The notes under the pieces are model-generated. The model was not told where the DNA came from and did not search any database. It saw only the letters and a list, made by a program, of their open reading frames with translations. The position numbers and the translations under genes were made by a program. This document shows, piece after piece, positions 10,255-21,054 of a stretch of 64,000 nt of DNA; position 1 is the first letter of the stretch; every line of letters begins with the position of its first letter. The stretch spans positions 124,001-188,000 of the forward strand of contig JBBBDQ010001617.1 in assembly GCA_037127315.1 (NCBI GenBank). The letters run 5' to 3'. The DNA comes from Ascarosepion bandense (Eukaryota; Mollusca; Cephalopoda; Sepiida; Sepiidae).

Positions 10255-10725
10255 GGTGATTACGAAGATTTTGGGATGGTGACGTTATGCCTCCATTCAT
10301 TTTCCCACAAGGTCTCAGACTCAACATGGAGGTCGACATTAAGTGCATTGAGGACGTAATGCTGCCCTGGGTCAAGAGGATGGCTGATGAAAAATCGTGT
10401 AGCTGTTAAAAGAATCTGCCCCCTGCTGCAGAAGCAGGAGAGCTCAGAAATGGTCGTCAGACAATTTCTGCGACCACATCATTCCTTACATCTAGCCAAT
10501 TAACTTCCCAGACTACAACCACTTGATTATTTTTGTGGGGTGCAGTTGATCGAGAGAACAACAAAAGTCCTTGTAACAACAAAGATGAACTGAAGGCAAA
10601 GATTATGGCAGCAACCATTATTTTCAACGAGGAAACAGTCAAGAAGAGAGGCAGGAGATTCCGAAATCGTCTGGAGGCTGTGTGGTTGAAGCCAATGGTA
10701 ATTTTATTGAATGAATTTACTTTTT
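10255..10725 (+). pseudogene. Tc1/mariner transposase remnant
   Basis: Catalytic C-terminal half of a DDE transposase, broken by stops and frameshifts. DGDVMPPFIFPQGLRLNMEV and then LPWVKRMADE are readable at 10276-10390. FCDHIIPYI, a stop and PINFPDYNHL lie at about 10467-10527 and correspond to the usual WPPNSPD.NPLD block with its catalytic Asp. A frameshift then leads to WGAVDRENNKSPCNNKDELK and KKRGRRFRNRLEAV at 10534-10685. A family transposase is about 340 residues; only the last half survives. It cannot be active. Confidence 0.85.
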
Positions 10726-11024
10726 AGTATTTCAAAATAATTTGGTGTAATTTTGGTAAATATATCTGTTAAAATGAGATGTCAGTTTTATTTTCATTTT
10801 TGTGTAATTTAGATGACAATTTATCCATCGCACCCTGCAGAGCATTTATAGATATAGACATTGAGAACATAGGAATCAGTCCTGCATGGTTTAAGCCAAT
10901 GGTGATTTTATTGAATGAATTTACTCTTCAATATTTCAAGATATTTATGTGTAATTTTGGTAAATATATCTGTTAAAATGAGATGTCAGTGTTATTTTTA
11001 TTTTTGTGTAATTTAGACGACCTT
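10683..11024. repeat. 130-bp direct repeat at a mariner 3' end
   Basis: Bases 10683-10816 and 10892-11022 are about 90% alike, sharing TTTATTGAATGAATTTACT and GGTAAATATATCTGTTAAAATG. The unit begins with the last transposase codons and runs into the 3' flank. So the mariner end was duplicated, or a second copy inserted beside the first. Confidence 0.9.
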
Positions 11025-12870
11025 GGCCTGATGCGAAAGAGACAGAAAACGATGCCAAGATATGGAACGGAATAAAAGAGACTACACAAAGAAATACGTA
11101 GCAAATGCAGACAGTCTAAAGAAAGCGCCGAAGTAGAGAGAATGAGAACAACAAATAATGGAGAAATGTACAAAAATATAAAGGAACTAACAGGGCAAAA
11201 GACATGCTCAGCAACTTTTGTATAAAAGCAAAGGATGGCACACTAATATTAGAAATAGAAAAAATACTTCAGAGATGGGACGAGTACATCGGTAATCTCT
11301 TCCACGACAACAAAGAACAACAAAGCTCAAAACTACCAATCAACCAGAAATATTAAAACCGAAGTGGAATCGGCAATGGCCAAATTGAAGAGAAACAAAG
11401 CAATAGAACCAAACGGGATTGTAATAGAGATGTCGATGTCCCTAGAAGACTTTGACGTTGACGGGCTAACAGAAATAATAAACGAAATCTACAACAGCGG
11501 CAATATACCGGAATACCTAAGCAGATCAATCTTCATAACTCTACCTAAGAATCTAGGTGCAAAAGAATGTGAGCTTCATCGAACAATCAGTTTAATGAGC
11601 TACATAACAAAACTTATCATCTTAATTCTGATGAAAAGATTGCGCAGAAGAATAGGCCCAGAGATAGGACAGGAACAATGTAGACATTGTTAAAGTTACC
11701 GGAACGAAGAAATGCGATATTCATGCTCAGAATGCTATCTGAACGAGCAATACAAATGCAGAAGAACCTTTATCAGTGCTTTATAGACTACGCAAAAGCG
11801 TTTGACAAAGTACGACACAAGGTCTTGGTAGAGATGCTCAACAACCTCGACATTTTCGGAAAAGAGGTTCGGATAATAAAGAATCTATAATCTTATGTAC
11901 AGGTGGGTGATGAACTCAGCAGGTATGAAAACATAGAAAAGTGCATAAGACAAGTATGTATTTTCTCGCCGGATCTTTTCAACCTGTAAAGCCAAGCCAT
12001 TATGAGAGAAATAAAAGCCTTGCCAGGATTCGTCATTGGCGGCTACAATCTCAACAATATCCGATACGCGGATGACACGGTGCTGATAGCAGACACGGAA
12101 AGAAAAATGCAGGACCTTCTACAGAAGTTAACAAAAGAAAGTGAAAAGAAAGGATTGAACATAAAGAAACTGAATGCATGGTCATCAGGAAAAGGAGAAG
12201 GCCAATATGCCAATTACAAGTTGAAGAATCTAAAATAAAAAATTCAAATACCTGGTAAGTATTTTGTCAGAGTATGGAAAATGCGACACGGAGATCCAAA
12301 GACGCATTGGCATGGCCAAAGACGCACTTCAGAAGCTAAGCAGAGTACTGAATGACAGGAAAATCTTATTAGAAACAAAGAAAAGTGTGCTGGATTGCCA
12401 CATGATATCTGTTTTTCTGTATGGAAATGAATGCAAGACGATCTTATCAAAGATGAAAAAGAGGCTTGAGGCAGCAGAAATCTGGTTCTACAGAAGGATG
12501 CTGAGGATATCATAGACAGAGCATGTGTGCAACGATGAGGTGTTGGAAAGCATGCAAACGAGAAGAAAACTGATGACAAATATCAGGAAGAGAAAACTGA
12601 TAATAAATATCAGGAAGAGACAAATGAGGTTCCTGGAACACGTAATGAGGAAGAAAGGCCTGGAGAACTTGATACGCACAAGTCGGATAAATGGGAGAAG
12701 AGACAGGGGAAAGAAGCACGAGACGTACTTGTTAGGTCTGAGCAAATGGAAGACGGTGCGGGGCTTGGGAGAGATACCAAGAGAAAAATTATTGAGAGCG
12801 ACAAGAGATAGAGTCCATGACCGCCTACGTCCTGAAGGGACACGGCACATGAAGAAGAAGAATAATAAGA
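11025..12870 (+). mobile_element. RTE-like LINE, most of ORF2 but broken
   Basis: The longest RTE copy here. In order: linker ILQRWDEYIGNLFHDN-like (11265-11320); fingers with AKLKRNKAIEPNGIVIEMSM and LPKNLGAKECELHRTISLMS (11370-11610); palm A CFIDYAKAFDKVRHKVL (11780-11830); INNEIRYADD-like palm C seen as NNIRYADDTVLIADTERK (12052-12110); C-terminal IQRRIGMAKDALQKLS, WFYRRMLRIS and RQMRFLEHVMRKKGLENL (12296-12690). The two palm aspartates of YADD remain. Several frameshifts and stops separate the blocks, and palm B is damaged. It ends at TCCTGAAGGGACACGGCACA and a GAAGAA-type tail. Clade call (RTE/BovB-like) is by motif style. Confidence 0.88.
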
Positions 12871-13330
12871 AGAAAAAGACGACAGTTCATCGATCGCACC
12901 CTATATATAATCCAAAACGTGATGACTACTCGTTTAATAATGTATTGTATCCACTAAACAGCTTCACTTGCTCATGCACGGAGTTTACACGATATTTAAA
13001 TATTTCCTCCGAAAATTTGTGTCAGGATATTAATAGAAGACTTTTGAACTTAAGATTCTTCAAAACGAAAGTTTTGGTTCATAGTGTCACAGAAAACCTC
13101 AATGGAAGAGAGATCTGAAGCAAAATTTTATTTCTATTTCTGAAAATTTTCCGTCACAAATATTGCCCTATAGCCCTAATTTGATGCTTCAGTACACATC
13201 ATCAGTGATGTTTCTAGCCGGGGTTCATTAGGGGTTTCGGATCTTTCAACATCATACCTCCCTCTCCACGGTGACCCAGCCGATACTGATCAGGTATCGA
13301 CTTGTGTACTTCCTGTCAGCTACAACTTTT
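12871..13330. other. Intergenic, no gene seen
   Basis: Unique sequence. An earlier frame runs through to 13118 only as read-through from the LINE. Confidence 0.55.
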
Positions 13331-13800
13331 CTTTCTTCTAAACGCATACCATACGACCTTTCTTGGCATCTTATTGTCCAATCGCGGATGACTTCCGGTT
13401 CACTAGTAGCGTACGCTCTACTATCAAAAAAGGAAGGAAACCCAGCCACAGATTTCCATCATGAACGTGGCAGCGTGTTTGGCTTGAAATGGTAATTGCA
13501 GATTTGATTACTCCCCAGACACATGCACACACAGAGATATGCACTCAAACATCAGATTCTACTTACACTTATCCCCATTTTCATTCATGTGTCTGGTGGG
13601 GGGGGGGGGAATCAAATCTGCAATTACCATTTCAAGCCAAACACGCTGCCACGTTCATGATCATAGATAGATGTAAATCTGTGGCTGGGTTTCCTTTCTT
13701 TTTTGATAGTAGAGCGTACGCTACTAGTGAACCGGAAGTCATCCACGATTGGACAATAAGTTGCCAAAAAAGGTCATATGGTATGCGTTTAGAAGAAAGG
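13331..13800. repeat. Large inverted repeat with about 185-bp arms
   Basis: The left arm 13331-13515 and right arm 13610-13800 are reverse complements at about 90% identity, sharing TCTAAACGCATACCATA, GCGTACGCTCTACTATCAAA and GCCAAACACGCTGCCACG. About 95 bp of spacer lie between, including a G12 run. Matching frames on both arms are mirror images, not two genes. It is probably a fold-back element or a head-to-head duplication. Confidence 0.95.
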
Positions 13801-13959
13801 CAATGTTAAAACAAAAAAAAATGCCGTAACCTTTGCAGGAGGCAAACAAGTGCAAGATCCTAGCTAGGGATCACCCGTAACTAACAATGGTTCAGGGTAC
13901 TCTAATTCTGTCCCCTAGTCCTCCATTGTCGGATGTAATTTTATGTCATACCCCTTACA

Positions 13960-14090
13960 TCTTCACAGACTGCAACCTCTTGATTATTTTTGTGGGGTGC
14001 AGTTGAGCGAGAGACCAACAAAATTCCTTGTAACAACAAAGTTGAACCGAAGGCAAGGATTATGGCAGCATTCATTATCTTGCCATTGTC
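13960..14090 (+). pseudogene. Second mariner transposase fragment
   Basis: The bases from ACAGACTGCAACCTCTTGAT to GCAGCATTCATTATCTT match 10505-10625 of the transposase remnant at high identity (TTATTTTTGTGGGGTGCAGTT is shared in part). Only about 40 codons survive, with stops. It confirms a multicopy mariner family. Confidence 0.8.
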
Positions 14091-14099
14091 ATCGTAAAT

Positions 14100-14850
14100 G
14101 ACTATTACCTTGAGATTGAATCCATAGCAAAATCTACTGCTAAGAAGGTTGGGTCACTATGTCGATCCAGGATGTTTTTTCCACCTGAATCCATCCTGCA
14201 TATATACAAGTCAACCATCCGTCCGTGCATGGAGTACTGCTGCCATTTATGGCCAGGTGCCCCTGCCGTTCTCCTCAGTGTTCTTGACAGGCTCCAAAGG
14301 AGAGTCTGTAATGTGATAGGTACTGATCTGGCGGCTCGACTGCCCATCGTCGAAATGTGGCCTCCCTTTGTCTGTTCTATAAATACTTTCATGGCTTCTG
14401 CTCAGACGAACTTAAGTCACTGATGCCTCCTCAACAGGTGTTTACTCGTGCAACCAGACTGGAAACTGGGTCTCACCCATTCACAGTCAGGTTAGCCAAA
14501 TGCAGACGACAATTCTTCCTGCAGCTTCTTCTCTCGCACTTCCCGCCTGTGGAACTCGCTCCCATATTCTTGCTTTCCTGACGGCTACAACCTCCAGAAA
14601 TTTAAATGCAAAGTCAATACTCATCTACTAACCACTGGACTCTAGCTCTCTCCCCACCCCCGTATAACATTCCCTTTCTCTCCACCTATATATCTGTCAT
14701 CGCACCTGCTTTCTCAGCTTTCTATTGTTCCTCTCTAACTAGTTTGTACTCCTCACTCTTTTCTAATTAATCTTTTTACATTTATGTAGCCCCCTGCACA
14801 TCAGTGGCGTTTCCGCCTTTCTCGGGGTGAAATGATTAAAAAAAAGGGTG
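14100..14850 (+). mobile_element. JK LINE 3' half
   Basis: Bases 14172-14340 encode FFPPESILHIYKSTIRPCME, YCCHLWPGAPAVLLSVLDR and LQRRVCNVIGTDLAARLP: the C-terminal region after the RT of jockey/CR1-group LINEs. Frameshifts follow near 14390. The untranslated end finishes with GCCCCCTGCACATCAGTGG and TCTCGGGGTGAAATGATTAA before an A-rich tail, so the true 3' end is present. The 5' part is missing, as expected for a 5'-truncated insertion. Confidence 0.88.
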
Positions 14851-15039
14851 GTATATCTTATCTTTATTGGGTAGTTTGAAAATAAATATGTTCTTTATTT
14901 TTTCACTTGGCACTCAGCTACTTAAGAAAGTAGTCATTAAACACTAAATAAAATCTAACCACTAGTAGGGTGGATTTATTGCGCCTTCCCGGACTAACGT
15001 TTTCCGCTGACTTGACATGAAAAGAGTATACTGAATAAA

Positions 15040-15985
15040 TTGTTAAGTGTGCACCTAGTAAAGTTTGTTTATTGTGTCGTGCTAAACAAGTTTTTCTTGC
15101 CAGAATCTATCTTACATATTTATAAAACTAACATTCCTCAACGACCTGCTGTCATATCTGATCGGATGCTTATGGTATATCTAGAGATTATTAATAAAAT
15201 CCAAAGAAGAATCTGCAATTTTATTGGTCCTGTCCTAGCATCTGAGATTCAGCCCCTTTCCCATCACCATAATATAATTTCCTTTTGATCGTAATAGTTC
15301 TGATGGTACTGAGACTTTATTCATTTAAGCACAGCACTAGATTGGTGACAAGGACCCGTCATTTTACAGTTGAAATGGCTGGATATGACCGTAAGTTCTA
15401 TGCTAAGAGTTTATTCTGTCGCACTTCTCATTTGTGGAACTCTCTTTTGTCTTTATACTTCTCAGTCAACTGTGATATTTAAAATTTAAATCGTTATCTA
15501 CTATTTTCTTAATTCAGTCAGTTAAGTGTCATACGTGATACACGCTTGGGTGATCATGTCACGAAAGAGAGATGACTGACTGGGCAGAAAATTATCCCGC
15601 AGTAGCTTGCCATTACTTTCTGCGGTAGACTGGTTGCCAGCCAAGGCAACCAGTAACAGAACCCAATCTCTTCTGTTATTTAACCCATAACCGGAGGAAA
15701 GAGACGGATTAATACCTTTCCCAAGTGTATTTGCGCGTAAGTAAATGCAAAGATTTCAAGTGGAAATCGAACTCAGCTCCCTGATTTCTCGTTCCGAGCC
15801 GATATCCACTGCACCACAACGCACATCCGCTTAATTCTTAATTATTGTTCTTTATGGTTGTTTCCTTGCTGGTTTGTTTGTTTTTGTTTTTTGTTTTTTA
15901 AAATATTGTCTAACACTCAGCAATGTGTTTTAGTGTGTTTATTGCCTTGCTTGGGGTGAAATGATAAAAATAAATAATCTTGGTA
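15040..15985 (+). mobile_element. JK LINE 3' half, split by a SINE
   Basis: Decayed relative of the copy ending at 14850: LPESILHIYKTNIPQRP and then NKIQRRICNFIGPVLAS at 15095-15245, followed by RKFYAKSLFCRTSHLWNSLL near 15390-15450. The 3' end CTTGGGGTGAAATGATAAA is at 15950. A minus-strand SINE interrupts it at 15516-15829, flanked by CTTAATTC on both sides. The LINE is therefore older than the SINE insertion. Confidence 0.85.
15516..15829 (-). mobile_element. ACTG-tailed SINE nested in a LINE, with TSD
   Basis: Full-length minus-strand copy. Both flanks carry CTTAATTC (15508-15515 and 15830-15837), an 8-bp target-site duplication expected of LINE-driven insertion. The head TGTGGTGCAGTGGATATCGG is intact. 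Confidence 0.95.
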
Positions 15986-15989
15986 GTGT

Positions 15990-16178
15990 TAACACATTTC
16001 TTATTTTAAAAAAGAGATTTTACAAGGCAGTAGCTGCTACTCTTGCAACATATCGCTGATCTAAATAGACCAAATTTGAAAGATGGTAGCTTATTTTAGA
16101 GGAAGTCTGTTGTGCATGTAGATCTCTGGGTTGATTAATCGTTAAAACCAACTCAGAAAGAACTACGTTTTAATTTGA

Positions 16179-16210
<32 letters not shown>

Positions 16211-16422
16211 AAAAAAAAGAAAGAAAAAATTGCATTGGTAGTGCTTCCGGTCACATGACACCGTAATGGAGCACTCACTTTTACAAATACACTGTCGTAC
16301 CAGTAACATTCAATAACAAATAATATTGGCAAAGGAATTCGAGAATGTTCTTTGTTTTTTCACTTAGCACTTTTACTTGCGTTTCGCTCCTTTTCCTAAA
16401 TAAATTTGGTTTCATCTTTCTC
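15990..16422. other. Intergenic with (GAAA)n
   Basis: Unique sequence with (GAAA)n at 16177-16228. No gene is seen. Confidence 0.7.
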
Positions 16423-17305
16423 ACCTTCTTCTTCTTCTTCTGCTTCTTCTTCTTCTACGTTTTCTTCTTCTTCTTCTTCTACTTCTTCTTCTTCTACGTC
16501 TTCTACTTCTTCTTCTACGTCTTCTTCTTCTACTTCTTCTTCTACTTCTTCTTCTTCTAGTCTTCTTCTTCTACTACTACTACTACTACTACTTCTTCTT
16601 CTTCTACGTCTTCTTCTTCTTCTTCTTCTTCTTCTTCTACGTTTTCTTCTTCTTCTTCTTCTACTTCTTCTTCTTCTACGTCTTCTACTTCTTCTTCTAC
16701 GTCTTCTTCTTCTACTTCTTCTTCTACTTCTTCTTCTTCTAGTCTTCTTCTTCTACTACTACTACTACTTCTTCTTCTTCTACGTCTTCTTCTTCTTCTT
16801 CTTCTACTTCTTCTTCTTCTTCTTCTACGTCTTCTACTTCTACGTCTTCTTCTTCTTCTTCTTCTTCTACGTCTTCTACTTCTTCTTCTACTTCTTCTTT
16901 TACTTCTTCTTCTTCTTCTACTACTACTTCTTCTTCTTCTTCTTCTACGTCTTCTTCTTCTTCTACTTCTTCTTCTTCTACGTCTTCTTCTTCTTCTTCT
17001 TCTTCTACTTCTTCTTCTTCTTCTTCTTCTACGTCTTCTACTTCTACGTCTTCTTCTTCTTCTTCTTCTTCTACGTTTTCTTCTTCTTCTTCTTCTACTT
17101 CTTCTTCTTCTACGTCTTCTTCTTCTTCTACTTCTTCTTCTTCTTCTACGTCTTCTACTTCTACGTTTTCTTCTTCTTCTTCTTCTTCTTCTTCTACTTC
17201 TTCTTCTTCTAGTCTTCTTCTTCTTCTACTACTACTTCTTCTTCTACGTCTTCTTCTTCTACTACTACTACTTCTTCTTCTACGTCTTCTTCTTCTTCTT
17301 CTTTG
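16423..17305. repeat. Long (CTT)n/(CTA) trinucleotide array
   Basis: About 880 bp of CTT with interspersed CTA and CGT triplets and no other sequence. A block with its TCTAGTCTTCTT boundary recurs at 16558, 16739 and 17208, showing local duplication inside the array. The plus strand is wholly pyrimidine-rich, which favours triplex DNA. Long phenylalanine, serine or leucine frames are artefacts. Confidence 0.98.
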
Positions 17306-17819
17306 CCCATTTGTACATCGTCTTGTCCTCTTTTTCCTTTACACTCTTCTTTTTCCTTAATTTTTATTATTGCTGCTTCGACTTTTCCTCGTTTCGCTTT
17401 TCCTTCTTCATTTTTCTGCACTTCCACCCCAACCCCCAGCCATTTTCACCTCTTCTATGTTTATGTTCTCTCGTCCCCCTCCCCATACTTCGTGCCAGCA
17501 TTTTCTTTGCTTTATCTACATTTTTTTTTCCTCCCCTTATTTATTTGCTTTGTTAGTATTTTTGTTACACTTTTTTTGCATTTTTGGTAATTTTGTATGT
17601 TTTGTTTTTTGTGGGTTTTTGGTGGGGAGGGTTTGTTTTATTTTTTATTTTTTCGGGGTGGGGCTGATTTTTAATCCGAGCTTTTCTTTTTTATTGTTTT
17701 TTTTTTTTTTTTTCGTCTAACTTTCCACAGTTTTCTTCTCCACCCAAAATTTGCAATGGATTCACTTGGATGTTTAAAAGCCACATCGCTCCTACACTTT
17801 AGAGAAAAGTCAAATCAAG
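17306..17819. other. Pyrimidine-rich flank
   Basis: T/C-rich, low complexity, with poly-T at about 17696-17713. Short frames carry no recognisable domain. Confidence 0.6.
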
Positions 17820-18270
17820 GTAAATGAAGAGCAACATTGAAAAAAAAAGACAAAAAATAAACGAAGAAGAAAAAAAGAGAGGAAAAAGAAAGAGAAGAAG
17901 AACAGAGAAGGGGGTGGAAGAGAAGACAGAAAAAACGGAGACGAAGACGGTAGAGAAGGAAAAAAATAGAAAGAAGAAAGAAAAGAAGGAGAAACAGAGA
18001 AGAAGGAGAATATGAAAGGGAGACAGAATAAAGGGAGGATAAAACAATGAAAGTAAAAAGAGAGGAAGCAGAAAAAAGGAAATGAGAAAGAGAAGAAATA
18101 GAAATAGAGAGGAAGGAAGAGAAGAAAAAGAAAAACTAAGAGTGAAACAGAAGAACGAAAGACGATTAAATAGAAAGAAAAAAGAGGAAGAAGGACAAAA
18201 TGATAAAAAAGGAGAAAGAAGAAAGAGACAACAAAGAAAAGAACTGGATGAAGTGAAGAAGGGAAACTAA
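17820..18270. repeat. Polypurine low-complexity block
   Basis: G/A-rich plus strand, in contrast to the pyrimidine-rich 1.3 kb before it. Lysine/glutamate/arginine-rich frames (KKRGKRKRRR and the like) follow from base composition. There is no start context, domain or splice structure to support a gene. Confidence 0.85.
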
Positions 18271-18554
18271 AAACAAAAATGTGAAAATGTTATGGAGAAA
18301 CACACCTACTCCTCAGATAATGGACTCTTCCTCCTGTATTAATGTTATGGTCAAACACACCTACTCCTCAGATAATGGACTCTCCCTCCTGTATTAATAA
18401 GAGTTAACAGGAAGTTCTAGAGAAGTTCTTAGGTGTTCTTGGGAAGTTCATGGGAGTTCTTAGAAGTTCTAGTGAGTTCTTTAGAGTTCTATTGGAGTTC
18501 AATAGAACTACTAAGTAACTAATATTAGTCGATAATTAGTCCTAATAGACTGGT

Positions 18555-18710
18555 GGCAAGGTTACATTTATAATTAAAACGAATAGATATAACCGCAAGT
18601 TCTACTCTAACAGTTCCTTCTGTTGCTTGTGGGACTCTCTTCCGATCTCTTGTTTTCCAGTTAATTTTGATCTGCAAAGATGCAATGTCAATTGTTATCT
18701 TTTGTTTTCA
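18555..18710 (+). mobile_element. JK LINE scrap
   Basis: CCGCAAGTTCTACTCTAACA, TTGTGGGACTCTCTTCCG and AAGATGCAATGTCAATTGTT parallel the end of the JK coding region (compare 15390-15500). Short and decayed. Confidence 0.65.
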
Positions 18711-18899
18711 TAATTCCTGTTCTTTTCAAGTTATCTCTCTTTAACAATGTTTTTCTTTTTCTCATATTCTGACAATATAGTCAGACGCTAGAAAATGCTT
18801 TGGAAATATACATTTTTGTGTAACAAATCATTCCAGACTAGGATCGAAATCGTTTTCAGTGGCAGTAAAATTAATACTCATATGCCAGAAATTCGCGAG

Positions 18900-19012
18900 G
18901 CTTGCGGCCACATTAAGTTAGAACATCGGTACGATAAGCGAAGTTAAGCAATGTCGAGGCTGATCAGTACCTAGATGAGTGATTGTATGGGAATACCAGG
19001 TGTTGTAAGTTT
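18900..19012 (+). rRNA. 5S rRNA-like pseudogene
   Basis: The sequence tracks 5S rRNA in order. CTTGCGGCCACATTAAGTTA matches the 5' end. AAGTTAAGCAATGTCGAGGC matches the internal A-box region. AGTACCTAGATGAGTG matches the intermediate element. TGGGAATACCAGGTGTTGTA matches the C-box and 3' end. About 12 bases are missing after GAACAT and many positions differ, so it is a pseudogene or a 5S-derived SINE head. The next 90 bases (GGATGTGCGAGTGTTATAATGG onward in part, then GGGGTTCGATAT) look faintly tRNA-like. Confidence 0.75.
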
Positions 19013-19606
19013 GGATGTGCGAGTGTTATAATGGCTAAGAATTGTTAATCAAAGAGCCAAATTTCAATACCATTGGGGTTCGATATATTCACTTAATTGA
19101 GATTTTGCAGTAGTTTTCGCACTGAAAGTTGTAATCGTGCTATGTCGATTGCTAATCGACTTAACGCACCCTAAATGTTAGGAACTTGGTAATCTTCCAC
19201 TGTGAGTTGACTCCTTAGTATTCGGCTAACTGCCTTAGTCCAACTATGTCCAAACTGGAACTAACAGTTCGACTGAACTCTAATAGAACTCTAAAGAACT
19301 CTCTAGAAGTTCTAAAAATGCCTAAGAACTTCCCAAAAACTTCTCGAGTTAACTTCCTGTTAACTCGTAGGAGGGAGATCCCATTATCTGAAGAATAAGT
19401 GTGTTTCACCATACCAGACTTGTATTACTAAATCATTATTATCTAAAAAATGTTCTGGCTTTAAATAATCCGCAAAGAGTTGATAAGCAGTAAAAAAACA
19501 AATCATTCATATAATCTTGCGCCTATAGGTTTGTTCGGTTACTTAATTTTTTTACAATCTACCTACAGTTATTCCAGACCCCGTGTTTATTTTACGTTCC
19601 AGTTGT

Positions 19607-19626
19607 TTTTGTTTCGTTTTGTTTTG

Positions 19627-19657
<31 letters not shown>

Positions 19658-19697
19658 GTTTTTTGTTTTTTGTTTTTTGTTTTGTTTTTTGTTTTTT
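19607..19697. repeat. (TTTTG)n microsatellite
   Basis: GTTTT units with a few longer T runs. Confidence 0.95.
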
Positions 19698-19709
19698 TCA
19701 AATTGTCCG

Positions 19710-19710
19710 T

Positions 19711-19761
<51 letters not shown>

Positions 19762-19771
19762 GGAACAGAAT

Positions 19772-19824
<53 letters not shown>

Positions 19825-19835
19825 GGAACAGAATG

Positions 19836-19897
<62 letters not shown>

Positions 19898-19945
19898 GGA
19901 ACAGAATGAGATAGATAGATAGATAGATGGATAAGGAACAGAATG

Positions 19946-20019
<74 letters not shown>

Positions 20020-20169
20020 GGAACAGAATGAGATAGATAGATAGATAGATAGATAAGGAACAGAATGAGATAGATAGATAGATGGATAAGGAACAGAATG
20101 AGATAGATAGATAGATGGATAAGGAACAGAATGAGATAGATAGATAGATGGATAAGGAACAGAATAGAT

Positions 20170-20250
<81 letters not shown>

Positions 20251-20264
20251 GGAACAGAATGAGC

Positions 20265-20316
<52 letters not shown>

Positions 20317-20333
20317 GATAAGGAACAAAATGG

Positions 20334-20386
<53 letters not shown>

Positions 20387-20398
20387 GGAACAAAATGG

Positions 20399-20457
<59 letters not shown>
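19710..20457. repeat. (GATA)n array punctuated by AAGGAACAGAATGA
   Basis: GATA runs of varied length are separated about eleven times by AAGGAACAGAATGA or close variants (two copies read AACAAAATGG). It is a compound satellite with a variable-length GATA part and a fixed spacer. The array at 41047-41609 begins with the same spacer. Open frames reading IYLSIYLS are artefacts. Confidence 0.98.
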
Positions 20458-21050
20458 TTCAACCTTTTCCTTAAACTCACTGTACTTTCGAAAAGTTCTA
20501 TCTTTGAACCAAAACTCATCTCACTCTCTTCGAAGGCATAATTCCCCACCCGACTCTGTGTCACCTTAGCCACCATTCCATAGGTCCTCAACTTATATCT
20601 TAATTATACCTAGAAAAAAAAACGAACGGGTTGCTGTCTTTATCTGACGAGTCTTGCCCGTTATTTTACGCTTAGTTTGACGGGCGCCGTCCGACTCACA
20701 GCATTTGCCTTGTATAGCATGCTAGGGGAGCCATTTTGAGGGAGTACCGAGCTCAGGTCAAACGGCTTGCCATAAATGCAAACAGCAGCTGGCCCAAATC
20801 AAAATAGGGCATTGCGATTCAGTGAACACCGCCCTAAACATTTACCCAAATCTCGCGGATTAACGCCACACCGATTTTCTTTTCGAGAAAGAGAGAATCT
20901 TTAATTCTGTCAATTGTCTTATATTTTTTGTTTATTTTTAATCTTTTACATTTTCCTTTTTTCTCATCTCTTGCAATTATTATGTTAAAGATTATCCCTG
21001 ATTGATATGTAAAGCTTTTTTTAATACCATGTCCCTTTAGGATGTAGAAG
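20458..21050. other. Intergenic, no gene seen
   Basis: Unique sequence, with a small GC-rich hairpin at about 20676-20690 (TTTGACGGGCGCCGTCC). No coding support. Confidence 0.55.
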
Positions 21051-21054
21051 ATCA

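Larger units (their letters stand above)
18348..19411. mobile_element. Long-TIR element with TA flanks
   Basis: The left end TGGTCAAACACAC (18348-18360) and right end (minus strand TGGTGAAACACAC, 19399-19411) are each flanked by TA. Inward, arms of about 190 bp stay complementary: CAGATAATGG, AGTTAACAGGAAGTT and runs of AGTTCT-type sub-repeats. The outer 53 bp of the left arm is present twice (18293-18346 and 18348-18400). There is no transposase. The interior carries a JK LINE scrap and a 5S-like sequence. The TA target suggests Tc1/mariner-type mobilisation (inference). Confidence 0.8.

Noticed and set aside
16406..17212. 268-codon Ser/Leu/Phe-rich frame
   Set aside because: Translation of the (CTT)n array with no stop triplet by composition.
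17824..18270. Lys/Glu-rich frames that resemble coiled-coil or nuclear proteins
   Set aside because: Purine-only composition explains the residues. No splice sites or domain support.
19552..20591. Frames of 258 and 293 codons reading IYLSIYLS
   Set aside because: Translation of (GATA)n. The same holds at 40953-41673.
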